From Burkholderiales bacterium (GTDB taxonomy: Bacteria > Pseudomonadota > Gammaproteobacteria > Burkholderiales > JAEUMW01): a stretch of DNA of 7,106 bases. This document shows, in pieces, positions 6,497-7,106 of this stretch (the first letter of the stretch is position 1; each line of letters opens with the position of its first letter). The stretch spans positions 1-7,106 of the forward strand of contig JAEUMX010000216.1 of NCBI GenBank assembly GCA_016791285.1, read 5' to 3'. Position numbers and translations under genes: made by a program. The notes below the pieces were generated by a model. The model was not told where the DNA came from, searched no databases, and saw only the letters and a program-made list of their open reading frames with translations.

Positions 6497-6976
6497 ATGA
6501 CCACCGTCGTTAGCGTCAGCACCCGCATCAACGGTCCCGCCGGACCCGTCTTCGATCTCGTCACCTCGGCCCGCCTCTGGCCGGAATGGCACCCCGCCAC
6601 CCTCTCGGTCTCCGGGGTCGTTCATCGACCCTATCAGCTCGGCGATGTCGTCCACGAGCGTGTGCACTTCGCCGGACTGCAGCTCGACGTAACCTGGCGC
6701 GTGGCGGAGCATCTGCGCCCTGCTCGCGTCGTACTGCAGGCCCTCACCTCACCGGCCCGGATCACGTATTCTTTCGAGATGCGGGGCGACGCGATCGAAT
6801 TTCGGCGGGAGTTGGAGTACGACGAGGCGCTGCTGATGCACGTTGTGCCCGGTGCCGACCATCTCCGGACCCTGATGCAGAGCCAATCGGACGAGGGCGT
6901 GCGCCGTCTGAAGGAACTGGTCGAGCAGCGCTTGCGCGATGAGCGACTTGCCGCCACGGACTTCGCGCAGAGCTAA
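6497..6976 (+). CDS. SRPBCC (START/Bet v1-like) ligand-binding protein
   Basis: This 159-residue protein has the pattern of the SRPBCC superfamily, which folds as a curved sheet around a long C-terminal helix and binds hydrophobic ligands; some members are polyketide cyclases or lipid carriers. The opening strand VVSVSTRINGPAGPVFDLVT (4-23) and the RLWPEWHP element (26-33) are typical. They are followed by strands such as GDVVHERVHF and LDVTWRVAEH, then a long amphipathic helix over roughly the last 40 residues. No catalytic residues can be assigned and there is no signal peptide. An in-frame ATG at 6461 with an equally good ribosome site would add 12 residues (171 total). The TAA stop (6974-6976) runs directly into the ribosome binding site of the MpaB-type gene, so the two are probably co-transcribed and perhaps translationally coupled. 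The protein may supply or sequester the oxygenase substrate; that is inference. Confidence 0.85.
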   Translation: MTTVVSVSTRINGPAGPVFDLVTSARLWPEWHPATLSVSGVVHRPYQLGDVVHERVHFAGLQLDVTWRVAEHLRPARVVLQALTSPARITYSFEMRGDAIEFRRELEYDEALLMHVVPGADHLRTLMQSQSDEGVRRLKELVEQRLRDERLAATDFAQS

Positions 6977-6990
6977 GAAGGTCGACAGCG

Positions 6991-7106
6991 ATGGCCGCTT
7001 CGCGTTATCGAATACTGGAAGAGATCCGGCGGCTCGAACCCGAGCGGGATCACCAGCGGATCGTCTTTCTCTCGTCGTGTTACGAGTTCCCGTTCGATAC
7101 GACGCG
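6991..7106 (+). CDS. MpaB/DUF2236-type oxygenase, N-terminal fragment only
   Basis: The reading frame from the ATG at 6991 is open to the right edge and encodes 38 complete codons. The visible part, with LEPERDHQRIVFLSS (15-29) and CYEFPFDTT (30-38), resembles the N-terminus of MpaB-family proteins. That group (DUF2236) includes the rubber oxygenase Lcp and fungal MpaB, heme or putative heme oxygenases acting on hydrophobic chains. The heme-binding and catalytic part would lie beyond the window, so activity cannot be judged. A GAAGG site (6977-6981) lies 9 bases upstream and abuts the SRPBCC stop codon, giving a 14-bp gap and a probable shared transcript. The family call rests on about 38 residues recalled from memory. 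Confidence 0.7.
   Translation, partial: MAASRYRILEEIRRLEPERDHQRIVFLSSCYEFPFDTT

Noticed and set aside
1..7106. Search for CRISPR repeats, tRNA or rRNA genes, insertion sequences, attachment sites and origins.
   Set aside because: No regularly spaced repeats, cloverleaf-like segments, transposase reading frames with terminal repeats, or AT-rich iteron regions were seen; nearly all of the window is protein-coding.

Overview
The window is dense, G+C-rich coding sequence (about two thirds G+C by eye) with short intergenic gaps and Shine-Dalgarno sites ahead of most genes. The organism looks like a member of the Pseudomonadota. The best clue is the small DUF1289 protein (PCVNVC...CLGCYRT...EIAGW), a type I associate mainly with proteobacteria. 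I cannot place it below phylum level. I see no transposase, integrase, tRNA, rRNA, CRISPR array or plasmid/phage gene.

Layout. (1) 1-1953, plus strand: the 3' part of a GH13 (alpha-amylase family) glycoside hydrolase or transglycosidase, open at the left edge, with all four GH13 catalytic motifs intact. (2) 1951-1971: a 15-bp gap to the next gene, holding a small inverted repeat whose arms run into the two convergent stop codons. (3) 3681-1969, minus strand: a complete GMC-type FAD oxidoreductase with a His-Asn catalytic pair. (4) 4741-3725, minus: a three-helix inner-membrane protein of unknown function. (5) 6057-4765, minus: a DUF2235 alpha/beta hydrolase (GFSRG nucleophile elbow, GVWDT acid, PGAH histidine), the fold of Tle1-type phospholipases. 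(6) 6444-6190, minus: DUF1289 protein. (7) 6497-6976, plus: SRPBCC (START/Bet v1-like) ligand-binding protein. (8) 6991 to the right edge, plus: the first 38 codons of an MpaB/DUF2236-type oxygenase, 14 bp behind the SRPBCC gene.

How they may work together. Genes 5, 4 and 3 (in order of transcription) lie head to tail with gaps of 23 and 43 bp and a good Shine-Dalgarno site each, so they are probably one operon: hydrolase, membrane partner, FAD oxidoreductase. The GH13 enzyme converges on the oxidoreductase, which makes a glucan-to-sugar-to-oxidised-sugar link possible but unproven. The SRPBCC and MpaB genes form a second, divergent unit that probably handles a hydrophobic substrate. The hydrolase/membrane-protein/oxidoreductase cluster is the least explained part of the window and the best candidate for an undescribed system. 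Everything said about its biology is inference from gene order and family.
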